Below are positions 50,840-63,400 of a stretch of DNA of 64,000 nucleotides, in pieces; position 1 is the first letter of the stretch, and the number at the start of each line of letters is the position of its first letter. Under the pieces are notes generated by a model, which saw nothing but the letters and a program-made list of their open reading frames with translations, ran no database searches and was not told the DNA's origin. The position numbers were made by a program, and so were the translations under genes. Source of the stretch: Fragilariopsis cylindrus CCMP1102 (lineage: Eukaryota > Bacillariophyta > Bacillariophyceae > Bacillariales > Bacillariaceae); contig FMBT01000477.1 of the NCBI GenBank assembly GCA_900095095.1, positions 16,399-80,398 on the forward strand, given 5' to 3'.

Positions 50840-51160
50840 CTCGACTCACTAGCCTATCTTACACTCGTGACTTCCTTAAGATACGTACAGTACAATATTA
50901 TTGTATATCGTGTAATCTAGCAAATAGAATTTAATTATATTATGATACACATGCTGCCTACCTAGACTACCTATCCGTCTACGAATGATGATGGTATCGA
51001 GGCTAGAATTCTGCACTGTATTTTACTTTTCTGGAAATCACTACAATTGTATCCAATTCACTTACATCATATATACATATATACATACGTGCATGGTAGC
51101 ATGGCTGCAAAAACCAAAATCGCACATTAGGTTGTATTGCCAATATCATCAATCCTTGAA

Positions 51161-51283
51161 TGCTACCACTCTGATAATTTCTGTTTAAGGCTGCTACTAC
51201 TCTGATAATTTCTGTTTTAGGCTGGCTATGTGATAATGGTGGAGCAGGAACAAGGACTTACTAAAATGTATCACATAGCCAGC
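51161..51283. repeat. Duplicated 30-mer next to a 15-base inverted repeat
   Basis: Two near-identical 30-base copies (51161-51190 and 51192-51221, core CTCTGATAATTTCTGTTT) are followed by a perfect inverted repeat GCTGGCTATGTGATA (51221-51235) and TATCACATAGCCAGC (51269-51283) with a 33-base loop. It could be a terminator-like fold or a remnant of a mobile element. Confidence 0.75.
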
Positions 51284-51398
51284 TTTATTTGTATTTCCAT
51301 CATATCATTGCCATCGTCTAGCTTTTAAGTCCCCACAAGATTGCTATTTTTGGTTTACTTTACAGACATACTATATAGTTTATTTACGTACTGGCAGG

Positions 51399-51665
51399 TA
51401 TTGAGTTGCTAGCGCGACACCTGCCTAAAGCTAACCTTAGCCCTAATCTCGCGCGCATGGCACGCGCGTAGGCCAGACCATCTGTGAGCCAGTGACTAAG
51501 CGCAACTCACATCCATTCAATACGACAGCCAAAAAGCCTATCATACGATGGAAAGCAAACCCAATACAATAGCAATAGAGATCATCCTCATAATCTAAAT
51601 ATAACACAGTTAATAAGAACTCAGATCTCTCTCTCTCTTGTAAGTCGAGTGTAGACGTCTTAATA
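51399..51665 (+). repeat. 5' LTR
   Basis: 267 bases, starting TATTGAGTTGC and ending CTTAATA; the last bases are an imperfect inverted copy of the first. It contains a GCGCGC-rich stretch (CTCGCGCGCATGGCACGCGCG) and a CT run near 51630. Confidence 0.92.
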
Positions 51666-52378
51666 GTTATATTTAGATTTTTAAAAGAACCAGGCAGCAT
51701 ACGCACCAGGTTAAACGGATCCAATAGCATAAGCAGAGGTTCGATCGATAGCATACGCATCGTAAATACGATATATATCGTAAACCAAAATCGATAGCCT
51801 AAGCATCGTAAACCAAAATCGAAAGCCTAAGCATCGATATACACCAATCCGACCATTTCCACGTGCTATTAATAATAAACAAGATACCAAGACAAGTAGT
51901 ATTCCAATACGAGTACAGGATCAACAAGCATCAAAAATAACACGGATCTTCAGAACGTGCCATCGCAATTGAACGTGTCGACGAATCAAGTCAACCAGTC
52001 GACGAATCAAGTCAACCAGTGATCCATCCAGTGATCCAACCAGTGATCCATCCATTTACGAATATTACGTATATTATCATACGAATATTACGAATATTAC
52101 GAATATTATCGTACGGATATACAGAAATATCACGGATCTTCAGAAAATTCCATCGAGGTGCTCTAATATCTTACGAAAAGACGCAAGTGAACCCTACCCC
52201 CAAGTGAACGTGTCAACGATTCAAGCAAGCATCAAGTGACCCGGTACTCCGTATCTTACGAATATATCTTACGAATATTTGGTATATTACGATAACGTGG
52301 CGACAATTCAACACCAAGTGATCCATCCAGTAAACCATCCAAATAATACGTATATTACGTACAGTATATTACAACACG
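51666..52378 (+). other. Retrotransposon leader with short repeats
   Basis: The untranslated leader between LTR and gag. It has repeats of CCTAAGCATCGTAAACCAAAATCG (about 51789-51835), ACGAATCAAGTCAACCAGT (51972-52020), GTGATCCATCCA (52020-52055) and ACGAATATTACG (52055-52110). I see no standard initiator-methionine primer-binding site after the LTR (GTTATATTTAG...). Confidence 0.6.
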
Positions 52379-53770
52379 ATGAATTGGAATTATAAAGTGT
52401 ACACTGCAGAAGAATACCAGGAAAAGTTCCCAACCAAACAAGAGGAAGTTCAACCAGTAGTTGGATTGCCAACATTCGTATCAGCACATGTGGTCATTTC
52501 GGCACTCAAAACAAACTGTATTGCCATGGATGATGACAGGTCAAATTTGGGAAAACTTCACTGTATTATGGATACATCCAACATGGAAACAGCAGTTGTC
52601 GCAAGCACCAATCCAGGTGAATTATCATTCGCTGAATTAGGAACGGAGGAACTACGAGCCAATCACTTGGCTTCCTACAGTAGACGCAAAGAATTATGGG
52701 AGTCTGATAATAACTTAAAGGAAGCAGCTAAACAATTCTTGTTATCACGATTTGAAGCGGTATACTTCCAGGAACTATCCGATCCAATAACTAAGTTCAA
52801 AAGAGTAACAATCGCCAACTTAATTGACCACATCAAAGACAATTATCCACCAGAGCCAGAAGAAATTAATGCAGTCGAAACAACGCTCAGGCAAGAATGG
52901 GATCCAACTAATCATATCGAAAATTTATTTCAATCCGTCAAGGAAAATACCGAAACCTTATACGAAATGAAGTATATCACGAAAGCACAAGGTGATGCAA
53001 CGTTTATCAAATACGTTTATGCGGCCGTACGCAATAGTGGCCAATTTGAATCTGCGTGTATTAAGTGGAAAGCATTACCAAGTGCTGATAAGAAAACCAA
53101 CAAACAATGTCGCGCCTTCTTCGGTAAGAAGTACAATGTATATCACACGTCTCAGAATTCATTAGGATTAGCAGGAGTAGCGAACAGTGCACAACAGGTA
53201 CAGGAACTAGAGCAAGTAACTCACAACGGATTCCGGGCAATCGGCGAGCGACAAAATGCACAGAGCGCAGTGAATACCCGACAGGAAGAAATCAACGCAT
53301 CGGTGATGCAGATGATAGCAGCAAGAGGTGGTGGAATGGACGATAACGCGACTGCCTTCTCCGCAATGACAGCCAACTCAGCTGTACAAGACCGACGGAT
53401 TGCAGAACTAGAAGCATTATTACGTACGTCCGCTATCACGCCGACGTCCGCTACTGGTACAGGTGGTAGCACTGGTACCGGTGGAGGGCGCGGTGGCCGT
53501 GGTGGTGGTCGTGGCGGCCGTGGTGGTCGAGGAGGCAACAACGCTGGCGGAGGGGTCTACAAGAGTCGAGCCGATGGACCTGATAACTGCACCAAAAACA
53601 GTAAATTCTACACGGCCGAGACCTACTGCTGGTCGCACGGCTATGATTGCTCCACGAGACACCACAGCGGGTCTTGCTTCCGCAAAGAGCCGGGACATAT
53701 GGACGCTGCGACTGGAGCCAATCCGATGGGAGGTTCCATCAAAGATAAAGAATTCTCCAAATGGGCCTGA
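52379..53770 (+). CDS. gag: Retrotransposon gag protein
   Basis: 463 residues from ATG at 52379 (MNWNYKVYTAEEYQEKFPTK), in one uninterrupted frame. The middle is helical. A Gly/Arg-rich RGG-type stretch lies at about residues 360-400 and is followed by a zinc-knuckle-like set of Cys and His (CWSHGYDCSTRHHSGSC), typical of diatom copia gag and expected to bind RNA in the particle. It ends at a single TGA (53768-53770). The same frame then stays open into pol, so pol may be made by stop-codon readthrough. That this frame is undamaged while pol is broken fits either chance or lower homopolymer content. Confidence 0.88.
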   Translation: MNWNYKVYTAEEYQEKFPTKQEEVQPVVGLPTFVSAHVVISALKTNCIAMDDDRSNLGKLHCIMDTSNMETAVVASTNPGELSFAELGTEELRANHLASYSRRKELWESDNNLKEAAKQFLLSRFEAVYFQELSDPITKFKRVTIANLIDHIKDNYPPEPEEINAVETTLRQEWDPTNHIENLFQSVKENTETLYEMKYITKAQGDATFIKYVYAAVRNSGQFESACIKWKALPSADKKTNKQCRAFFGKKYNVYHTSQNSLGLAGVANSAQQVQELEQVTHNGFRAIGERQNAQSAVNTRQEEINASVMQMIAARGGGMDDNATAFSAMTANSAVQDRRIAELEALLRTSAITPTSATGTGGSTGTGGGRGGRGGGRGGRGGRGGNNAGGGVYKSRADGPDNCTKNSKFYTAETYCWSHGYDCSTRHHSGSCFRKEPGHMDAATGANPMGGSIKDKEFSKWA

Positions 53771-56700
53771 AGCGGTGGGGAATTGCAAGCAAATAATATT
53801 GAAAAAATCGAGACTGACTCAACAACAGAAAAAGAGACTGACTCAATAACAGAAACAATAACTAGTAGTATTCTAAAAACTAGTTCCCATTACAATTTCA
53901 ATATCAACCAGCAAGTAATTCCGAGTACCATTAAATTTAGTAACACCGTACGCGTCGCAATATGTGACGATCACTTCACTAGTCATACCCATCACACCAT
54001 ACCAAATCATTATCCAAATCGCTACACAGCACAACCAGTGAGAAGCACCATGAAGACTAAAACATGGCACCAGGTCAAGCAACAGCCCCACATGAAATTC
54101 GATCGGGTAATATCCGAATATGAACGCAGGGCTGACGATAGTTTACAACAACAACAACAACAACAACAACAATGTAACAGCAGTATATATACCAACAATT
54201 ACAATGCATTAGAAAATGATACATTAGAGGAATATGGTGACTACCATCAGTCATGGTCGTTCGATACAGCAGCATCCGGTCATTATTGTGGAAACAGAAC
54301 AAAAATCATCAATCGTAAAAAGACTACGTCAGGTAACATCCAAGTCGGTGTTGCCAATAATCAATCCATGATCCAGACGGAAGAAGGAATACTACCATTC
54401 AACCGACTTCCGACATCCGCACGGGATGTCCAAGCTTTCAAACATATGCAGTCACCCCTAATCGGATGTGGTAAATTAGCAGCAAGTGGTTGTGGCATTT
54501 GGTTCGACGACGAAAAAGGATCCATCGTAAATGATAAATTAAAAGATAAAATTAGATCCATCGTCGCATCACAACAAGGTGACGTCCTCCTTGCTGCCCC
54601 ATTTGATAATAAATCATTAACTTGGAAAATGGTACCAGCTCCAATGGTGGGACCAAACCTGGGACCAGCTCCAAGGGTGGGACCGAACCCGGAACCTGTA
54701 CCAGGACCAAGGGTGGGACCGAACCCAGGACCCGTACCAGGACCAAGGGTGGGACCGAACCCAAGTTCGGCACCACTACCAACGCACCTAGCGCAGAACG
54801 TCCAAAGACTACGAACAAAAGAACAATTAGTTGATTACCTCCATCGAGCAGCGGGACATCCTGTAAAGAAGACTTGGTTAGCAGCGATAAAAGCAGGAGC
54901 GTACTCTACATGGCCAGGCCTCACGTATGAATTGGTGTCTAAGCATCTGACTGATACTGAAGAGACAGCAATGGGACACCTGCATAAACGACGTCAAGGC
55001 ATACGTAGTACGAAAACAACAACACCATTAGCAAAAAACAATACAACCGATGACTTAAAACCAGAATTAGAAGGACAGTTCTTCAACAACAAAGATCGAA
55101 CCCCAACGGGTTGGCTGTCACCTGGTGAACATGGAAGAATTAAATGGTATGATTTCAACGGATCAAACTGGAAGATTTCCAGTCAAATTGCTCAAAGGAA
55201 AATCTTACATTATGGTATTATATAATTATGATGCAAACAGCATCCTAGCAACGTCAATGAAATCCAGAACAGCACCGGACCTAGTGGCAGCGTATAATGA
55301 ACTACATCAACAATTATTAGAGGCGGTGTCAAACCAATTCTGCAACGACTGGATAATGAAATCTCCAGAGTTTTAATTAGGGCAATCACAGACAAGGGCA
55401 TAGACTACCAGTTAGCAAGTCCAAATGATCACCGATTGAATCCAGCGGAACGGGCCATTCAAACATTTAAGAACCACCTCATCGCCATCCTCCATGGCAG
55501 CGACAAGCAGTTCCCAGCCTGGTTATGGTGCCAGATCATTCCCCAAGTAGTCATAACATTGAACATGTTGCGACGTTCGAGAATCAATTCCAAACTTTCT
55601 GCCTACGAACAGATTTTTGGAGTTTTCGACTACAATCGAACGCCGTTGGCACCAATCGGAACCAAATCAGTCGTACATCTTCGAACTACTCAAAAGGAAG
55701 AACAACGTTCGGCGATCATGGTGTCATTGGCTGGACCATAGGTCCAGCCATGAATCACTACAGACACTGGAGTTTCTACATTCCTAAAACAAGAAACACA
55801 AGAGTATCCGATACCGTCGTATTCTTGCCAGAAAATACACCATGCCAACAACAGCATCAGCAGACAGAGCATCCACCGCATTGGAAGAATTAACAACAGC
55901 ATTACAAAATCCAGAAGCAGCGAAACCATTCCTAGATACCGGGAATAAGCTCAATGCTGCTATCGATGCGTTATCAGAAATATTAGCCAAGAGAAGAAGC
56001 ACAACACCAAGTAGTGCAGCATCTCCAAGGGTGGGACCTCCAACGGTGGCCTCGGATAATCCTAATATTATTAATAAACACCAACTCCAAACCAAGTCTC
56101 AAACCAAGTCTCAAACCAAGTGCCAAACCAGCTCTCGAACCAAGTTCCAAACCAACCCTCGAACCAAGTTACGAACCAGAGCTCGAACCAAGGTACAAAA
56201 ATTCCCATTACAGACCACAGTGTACAAAATTTTCGAAGATAAAATCCACCAAGGTTACATCTGTGATTCGATAGTAAAGAAGGATTCTACAAAGTCAAAT
56301 ATCGTGATGGCGACATCGAAGAAGGTGACGAAACTGATATTGCGAAAATACTCAAGCCGCCTAACAAGACCAGCTGGAAACAAGCACTTGCAGCGACTAG
56401 ATTCGAACGGGTCCAAGCTCGCTACTGCAAACTAGAAGAAGCGATGCCAATACCATCAAAATTTTCGAACGGCTTTGGCAAAGCTGTCGCCTACTTAGAC
56501 TACCAAAATGGCCAAGCGTTCATACCAAGTCAACAGGACTACAAATACAAAGCGTGTGCTGTTATCGACGAAACAACAGGTAAATCAATGGAATACCGAG
56601 ATTTATTAAAAGATCCGAAACACAGAGATACGTGGTCTCGAGCAGCATCGAATGAATTTGGACGCCTATTCAACGGGGTAGGCACCAAAGAAGATGGTAC

Positions 56701-58200
56701 CAAAAGAATAATTGGAACCAACACGTGCATTTGGATCCCGAAAAAAAAGTACCAACAGGAAAACGGGTTACATATGCACGAACAGTCGTTGCGGTGCGAC
56801 CGGAAAAAGCAGAACCTAACAGAGTAAGAATAACAGTGGGTGGTAATCTATTAGAATATTTAGGAGAAACATCAACAGACGCAGCATCATCGAAAACAAA
56901 AAACTATTTAACAGCATCCTTCTACACCAGGCGCACGTTTCGGAACGATCGATATATCAAACTTTACATCCAAAACTTCCTCCAAGACTACCAATATATG
57001 AGATTTCACATCAGTATGATACCCAAAAAATTATCGATGAATATAATTTAACAACCATCATGGAACCAGACGGGTGGTGCTATGTAGAAATCCAAAAGGC
57101 TATGTATGGACTAAAGGAATCTGGCTACATCGCCAACCAAGAATTAAAAGAAGTATTAGGAAAGCAAGGATACATTCCTTCGAAGTTTACTCCAGGATTA
57201 TTCACCCACAAAGACAAGAAGAATAGCATTCTCATTAGTAGTGGACGATTTTGGTGTCAAATATGAAAACAAAGAGGATATGGACCATTTAGTAAAAACA
57301 CTTGGTGATCGATACCCAATAAAAGTAGATCTAAAAGCGGAATTTTACCTGGGCATCACCATCAAGTGGGATTATGTCAACAGAACAGCAACATTATCGA
57401 TGCCAGGTTACGTCAAGGAGGCGTTATTAGAATTTCAACATCCTGGTACAAATGAAATCAATTCAATTCACCATCGCCTTATACACCACCAGTATATGGT
57501 AGAAAACAACAAATGGCAAAAATAGACGAAACCAATCCAATTAACAAAAAAGAAACAAAATTATTACAACAGGTGTGTGGGAAATTTTTATATTATGCAA
57601 GAGCAATCGATACAACAATGTTACATGCCCTGAATGATTTAGCAACACAAACAACAAAAGGTACAGAAAAAACTATGGAAGCACTAGCCCATTTTCTCAA
57701 TTATTGTGCCACTCACCCTGACGCCGAAATAATATTCCGAGCGAGCGACATGGTAATCCACAACCACTCCGATGCAGCCTACTTAGTAGCATCAGAAGCA
57801 AGAAGCAGAGCAGGCGGATTTACTTACATGGGAAACCACAAAGGAAACCCACAAATCATCAACGGTGCAATATTAGTCATTGCAAAAATAATTAAATCAG
57901 TAATGTCCTCCGCCGCAGAAGCCGAAATTGGAGCATTATTTATGAATGCCAAAGCAATAATACCATTAAGAATAACATGCGAAGAATTAGGTCACAAACA
58001 ACCAGCAACACCAATGAGAACAGATAACAATACAGCAGAGGGAATCATGAATGGTACAATTAAACAAAATCGAAGTAAAGCCATCGATATGCGATTTTAT
58101 TGGTTAAAGGACAGAAGCGAGCAGGGACAATTCAGAATCTACTGGGAGCCAGTCACACAAATTTAGCAGATTATTATACCAAGCACCATCCGCCATGCCA
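53771..58200 (+). pseudogene. pol: Retrotransposon pol (protease, integrase, reverse transcriptase, RNase H), multiply frame-broken
   Basis: Protease motif FDTAASGHYC is near 54260 (Asp codon 54263-54265). A repeat region of GPRVGPNP units (54632-54780) follows, then the pre-integrase zinc region (YLHRAAGHP, 54838). Integrase residues include the Asp in YNYDANSILA (about 55220) and the Glu in NPAERAIQTF (about 55440). RT blocks run from 56620 to 57520, with the catalytic pair VVDDFGVKY (Asp codons 57244-57249) and KAMYGLKESGY; RNase H follows with HNHSDAAYL and SSAAEAEIGAL (57750-57930) and ends near 58166-58190. The reading changes frame about nine times (near 55180, 55410, 55700, 55840, 56290-56440, 56740, 57040, 57240, 57500). 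These may be real lesions or assembly indels, given the same problem in host genes. Confidence 0.85.
54632..54780 (+). repeat. Tandem repeat of about 36 bases within pol
   Basis: Units of GGACCAAGGGTGGGACCGAACCC encode Gly-Pro-Arg-Val-Gly-Pro-Asn-Pro. The repeat sits between protease and integrase. A second Gln-Thr-Lys repeat (AACCAAGTCTCA units) lies at 56089-56195. Confidence 0.85.
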
Positions 58201-58263
58201 CCATAAAAGAGTAAGACCAGTATATACATATACAAAACAATCTCCAAGGAGTTTGCAAGGGTG

Positions 58264-58530
58264 TATTGAGTTGCTAGCGCGACACCTGCCTAAAGCTAAC
58301 CTTAGCCCTAATCTCGCGCGCATGGCACGCGCGTAGGCCAGACCATCTGTGAGCCAGTGACTAAGCGCAACTCACATCCATTCAATACGACAGCCAAAAA
58401 GCCTATCATACGAATGAAAGCAAACCCAATACAATAGCAATAGAGATCATCCTCATAATCTAAATATAACACAGTTAATAAGAACTCAGATCTCTCTCTC
58501 TCTTGTAAGTCGAGTGTAGACGTCTTAATA
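58264..58530 (+). repeat. 3' LTR
   Basis: 267 bases, the same as the 5' LTR except two adjacent bases near 58411. Its last base abuts the broken transposase gene. Confidence 0.92.
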
Positions 58531-59324
58531 AGTCATGTCTTCCAAAGCATTCTTTGGCATTGATTCTTGAATAGGTGGTACTGCATTGAAGATTTCTCTT
58601 GTACAAAACATTTGATTAATCGATCGACTACCAGTTAGCATCTTAGCAAGCAATGAACCATAGAATCTTGCCACATGATTAGGTTGAATCGTATCATCTC
58701 CTTGATAGTATTTCGGTTTCCATCCATCTTCAACCTCTTTCTTTCTCATATAATTCCTCATTCTTGCAGCTTGCCAATCAAATAAAGTTTCATTGTTGTC
58801 TTCACCAAACCTTGGAAGAAGCCATTCAAAAACTTTCTCATACCTGATCTCTCCATCACTGTCTTTTAATGATTCGATCTCCTCATCAGTTATATTTACG
58901 GGCTCCTCCTTCTCTCCAGTCCATTCAATCGGATCTATTGTCCTTCCACCTTCATTAACACCATCTTCCAACTCAACTTTACTCCATTCAGAAGGAGGTG
59001 TTCGAAAATACCTAACACCATTATTAGCATCGAATATCATCTCCATCATAGATTGCAGCGAATGGAAGCTGGTACTCGTCAATAGTGGAGGAGTCGCTAT
59101 CTGCATAGGTAGAAACAGCAGTATAATTCATAAGATATCTATCATTGTCATCTCTACTGTTTAATAACAAATTCCATTTTTGTTCAACATATCGTATGAA
59201 TCAATTACCCATCATTTAGCCTATAGCCTTTGCAACCATCCCACCAGTAATCAGGGACCTTCATAGACAGTCCTACTAATGATTTGGCCCATTCTAAACT
59301 AATTCGGGCGCTTCTAGGTGCCAT
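58531..59324 (-). pseudogene. piggyBac-type transposase, N-terminal part, cut off by the retrotransposon
   Basis: The start at 59324 gives MAPRSARISLEWAKSLVGLS, then MKVPDYWWDGCKGYRLNDG, a sequence typical of diatom piggyBac-type proteins. After frame changes near 59215 and 59040 the reading continues with RYLMNYTAVSTYADSDSS, an acidic stretch, then PNHVARFYGSLLAKML and SRSINQMFCTREIFN, the beginning of the piggyBac DDE domain. The gene ends abruptly at the LTR border with SMPKNALEDMT; the catalytic Asp residues are missing. The continuation is not found left of the 5' LTR, so this is a truncated copy. piggyBac transposases cut and paste DNA at TTAA sites; this copy cannot be active. Confidence 0.72.
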
Positions 59325-60402
59325 TTTATTGCCATTTTACTCCAAATATTTTGATTATATTTGGTGTGGCTTTGTAATAATATGAAAATACGTAAAATGC
59401 GTGGTAAAGTTACGAAAATAGCTAGTGACTAAATATTCAAAGCTAGTAGTTAGTTAGTAAAATTTGAAATAAGTTGAAAAAGAGGATTTGTTAGTAAATT
59501 TACTAGTTATTTTCCCAAAAGTTTACAAGACTGACCATTTGACTCATATTTTTCATGCGTTGACTCCTCTTTTTTTTAAAACTTGGTTCATTTTTCAAAT
59601 TTTGAATCTTGGGTGTGAGTCACATAATAATATTGACCAAAAAGAGGGTTGCCGGCACGTTTTTCGACTCTCTATATTTGAACACATGCTCTTCCGAATT
59701 TTATTTAGGACTGCAGCTGCCGGAGTAGTAAGACCCCATACTTACCCACGGGAGTTATTTTAACTTAATAAGAAAGCACGTCTTTGAACGGAGATGTACT
59801 GTGTCTCAATAGGGGGGTGTAAGTCCATTTTTTGAGGGAAATATGCCCCTACAAAAAATTGACCCCAAAAAGTGGGCCGCGGTGGCGCCATAGCTTGAAT
59901 GCTGTTATTAATTATGAGATCATCCTGCCTACGGATTGCATTGCCATGAAAGAGAAGAGAGAACTCATTCATGCTAAAACTCACTCAAGTATTGTCATGG
60001 TGGACAGCTGAATTGAATCTTATAGTAGTGGTTTATACTGTACAGTATGTTGTGCATACTAGTAGATATTATTAATCGAGCGCCCCCCAATTTTCAATTT
60101 AAAAAAGGGGAGAACACTTGCGGCTTTCGCGGAGACGCGACAACAAAGTGAAAGGCGAAGGAAGGATTGTGTTTGACATCTCTTTCATCATCCTTACAAT
60201 TTTAAGGTAACTGGTATATGTACAACACATAATATATGACGACAATACAATTGCTGCTGAAACGGAATCCGGATGAGAGCGACAGAAGATAGAGAGAAGA
60301 TTAGATTTTTAAGATTGCATTATTGGACTGGACTACCGGATTGTTTGATCTAGCTAGCTACTCAACAAACACCCTTTGTGGTATTTTAAAAGTCTAACGA
60401 TA
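59325..60402. other. Intergenic region, perhaps with old mobile-element sequence
   Basis: A 75-codon minus frame at 59760-59984 (with WGQFFVGAYFPQKMDLHPPI) has no family I can name. TTAA sites are frequent, as needed for piggyBac ends, but I cannot fix a terminal repeat. A 14-base palindrome ATACTGTACAGTAT is at 60035-60048. Confidence 0.4.
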
Positions 60403-63400
60403 ATGGAGAATACCACAACCACCTCGCCAAACGTGGAAGATGAGAAATCTTCCCTTGACGATATAGATAGAAGTAATATCGAAGGAAATTCAGAAGAAAA
60501 TACCGTCGTTTCTACCAAAAACAACGACGGCGACGACGACGACAACGACAGCAACGAAAGGAACGAGGAGGAGGAGGGTGACACATCAAATGGCTATAAC
60601 CATAATAGCGAACACGACAACGACGATGAATTAGCTGCGGATGACAACGACGATGAAACGGCTGCGGATGACGATGACGATGAAACGGCTACAACATACG
60701 TTGACGAGATGCCTATCTTTCATTATTCTCGAATCGTGAGTACTGGACTACCCCGAGGTGCATCTGCTGCTACTGATGATAGTGATTAATAAAATTGACA
60801 CCGACGGGACGACAACTCTTCTTCTGATCCCTCAACCACGTCATTTCGACAATCACCCCGATCGTCATGTTCAACTAACAGTTGTACGGGTTGACCCAGA
60901 AGAACTCATAGCAGCAGCTGCTGCTGCTGCTGCTGCTGCTGATTCTAATAGTAGTACTACCGAAACGAACAACAACAACAACAATAACCATTACGACAAT
61001 AACAATAACAATTCTACGACAACGACAGCAACAACCACGTCCACATCGTCGTCGTCAACTGATGCAGTAAGGAATCGGAATGAACAAGCCTTATTACTAT
61101 CATCAGATCTTTGGCGACAACCTCATATGATTGTCGCATGTGGATGGGACTCATCGTCATCATCGTCAACTGGTAGTGGGAAAGTGACATTTACTCGTGT
61201 TCAACGTGAGATATGACTCCCAGTTCGCGTAACGGGTCAAATATAAAAGCTTCGCCATCGTAGTATTCGTGATGCCTTCAAAAACAAATACGGCTGGTGG
61301 AAGGTGATTCCGCTTCTACTTCTGGCATTATTACCAGCAACAATAGTAATAGCAATAATAATAAGAATAGTAATAATACCCACGCGAATAATAATGCAAC
61401 TACGGAATTGTACGTACGAGAACGAGCAACTAATAGCAGCTGGTCGAGCGGACGACCCGTCCATGACGATACCTCAGTTGTTGATATGTCCTTTGACGCG
61501 TCGGGAACAGCCTTAGGAGCTGTCGATGAGGGTGGACACTGTGCGATCTGGGAATTCAAATACACAACGTCACTCCAGTCCAATTTGTTAGTCTTTGGTG
61601 ATAATAACAGCAACAACAACAGCAACAGCAATGAGAACAATAATAACAATACGTTGACTACTACTTCAGAAGAAGGATCATCTACACCACCAACATCGAC
61701 TCGTCCACAATCATCGACAACTGGGAACAACAATATGTTCTCTAATTTTATGTCAGCCTTAACAGGAATGCCACCAGCGGAGGAGAGTAGAGGTGGCAAT
61801 GCTAGTGGCGGTGGCGGCGGTGGCAGACGTCAGCAGGTCGCTAATAGCACCAGAGAACTTGTACCTACTTTAACTGCTGAGATTTCTTACCAATCACGTG
61901 TTAATTATCCGGCCAATTGGGGACCACCAACGTGTATGGTAATCGATCCAGCATACAAACGAAAACGAGAAAAATCATTACTGGTTGGTTTTGCGGACGG
62001 ACGACTAGTATTGACAAACGCGGAACATTCTTTCAACGACGAAATGATTCGGTAATTTATCAGGCACCACATGGAGTTGGCGGTGGTGGTCGTGGAAACA
62101 ATAAGAACAAAAACAACGATAATGGTTCATCGTATCGTGGTATAGAGACTGTCGTTTGGAGGGGATCTTTAGTAGCCTGGGCCGATGCGACCGGTATCAA
62201 ACTAATGGACATGGATCAATTAACCCGTATTGCTCACATTGACCGACCGGCAGGTGCACGTCCGACACTGTATCCCTCAGTTCGTAATATTATACCTAGT
62301 TTGCACTTCGAAACGTCACATCATTTGTTGGTGGGCTGGGGAGATTGTTTGATGCAGATTTACGTCGAAGAACACGATGATGATCCTCACGGTGGTGCTT
62401 CGTCGCTTTCTGTATCTAGTGGTGGAACGGATGGTTCTTCCGCTGCAAAAAAGAGACGAACTGTTGCGTGTACAATGGCCTGGGAGCTAGACTGTGTGGC
62501 GTGTGATGTTGTTCCGCTAGATGCCGAGCATGTTATGGTATTAGGCCTTGTCCCACCAGTTGTTGACGATAAAGGAAATAATAATGATGACGATGACGAC
62601 GACGACGACACAAAAGGAGAGGAAGGAAATTCTCTCAGAAGGAACGAGCTTGAAATACAAGTTTTGTCACGCAAGGATGGAACAATTGCATATTGTGACT
62701 CTTTGCCCCTTACCAATGACAATCAGGCGATATCACCGTCTTCGAATCCAAATGAAATGATTGATTCCGTGCTTGACTTTCGTTTATTATCGTCCTTCGC
62801 TCTGCCACGCATGGAATTAGCTGAAGAAACAAAGGTATTGAAAGCCATGGAAGGAGCCAACGATATGGGATTCATTGGTATAGATGTCAACTTTGATATC
62901 AATCAGCCTCTTTTGCGGGTGCAAATTCTTCCGCAAAGAAGATTGAATTCCGGGACCCGCATTCACAATGGAAGATTCAATCAATCTTATACGACGAAGA
63001 TGATGACGAGACTGATGTATTTGATACCGAGGAAGACGGGTACAGTGTTGATAGTGACGATTACGAGTGCATATTACGACCAATTGAAACAATCCAACCG
63101 TTATCGACGCAAGCGATAGGTGCAATAGTGATTGTTTTCCTCCTCCAACCATTGTTATTTGCACTGCTTCTGATGCAATTTTGTCCGTTACATCTACGAT
63201 AGATGATGCCGTAGAAATTTCTTTAACTAGACAGAAATATGCCCTCGCATTGTCTCGTGGTTTGTGTCACAGAAGCAATTACGGCGTATGATATTAACGA
63301 ACTGATCAATCGCTATTTGGGAGCTGTTCTTCGAATTCCTCAATCTAAGAAAGATACAGACCTAGAGGAGCAACCGACACAAAAGACAACAACAGCAACG

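Larger units (their letters stand above)
51399..58530 (+). mobile_element. Full-length Ty1/copia LTR retrotransposon (diatom CoDi-like)
   Basis: The element is 7132 bases with 267-base LTRs (51399-51665 and 58264-58530). Order gag, protease, integrase, reverse transcriptase, RNase H places it in Ty1/copia (integrase before RT). The LTRs differ at only two adjacent bases (ATGG against AATG at about 51546 and 58411), so it inserted recently. LTR ends are TATTGAG and CTTAATA, not TG..CA. No target-site duplication is visible: the left flank is GGCAGG, the right flank AGTCA. The polypurine-like tract GGAGTTTGCAAGGGTG precedes the 3' LTR. The gag frame is intact; pol has about nine frame changes. 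Confidence 0.93.
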
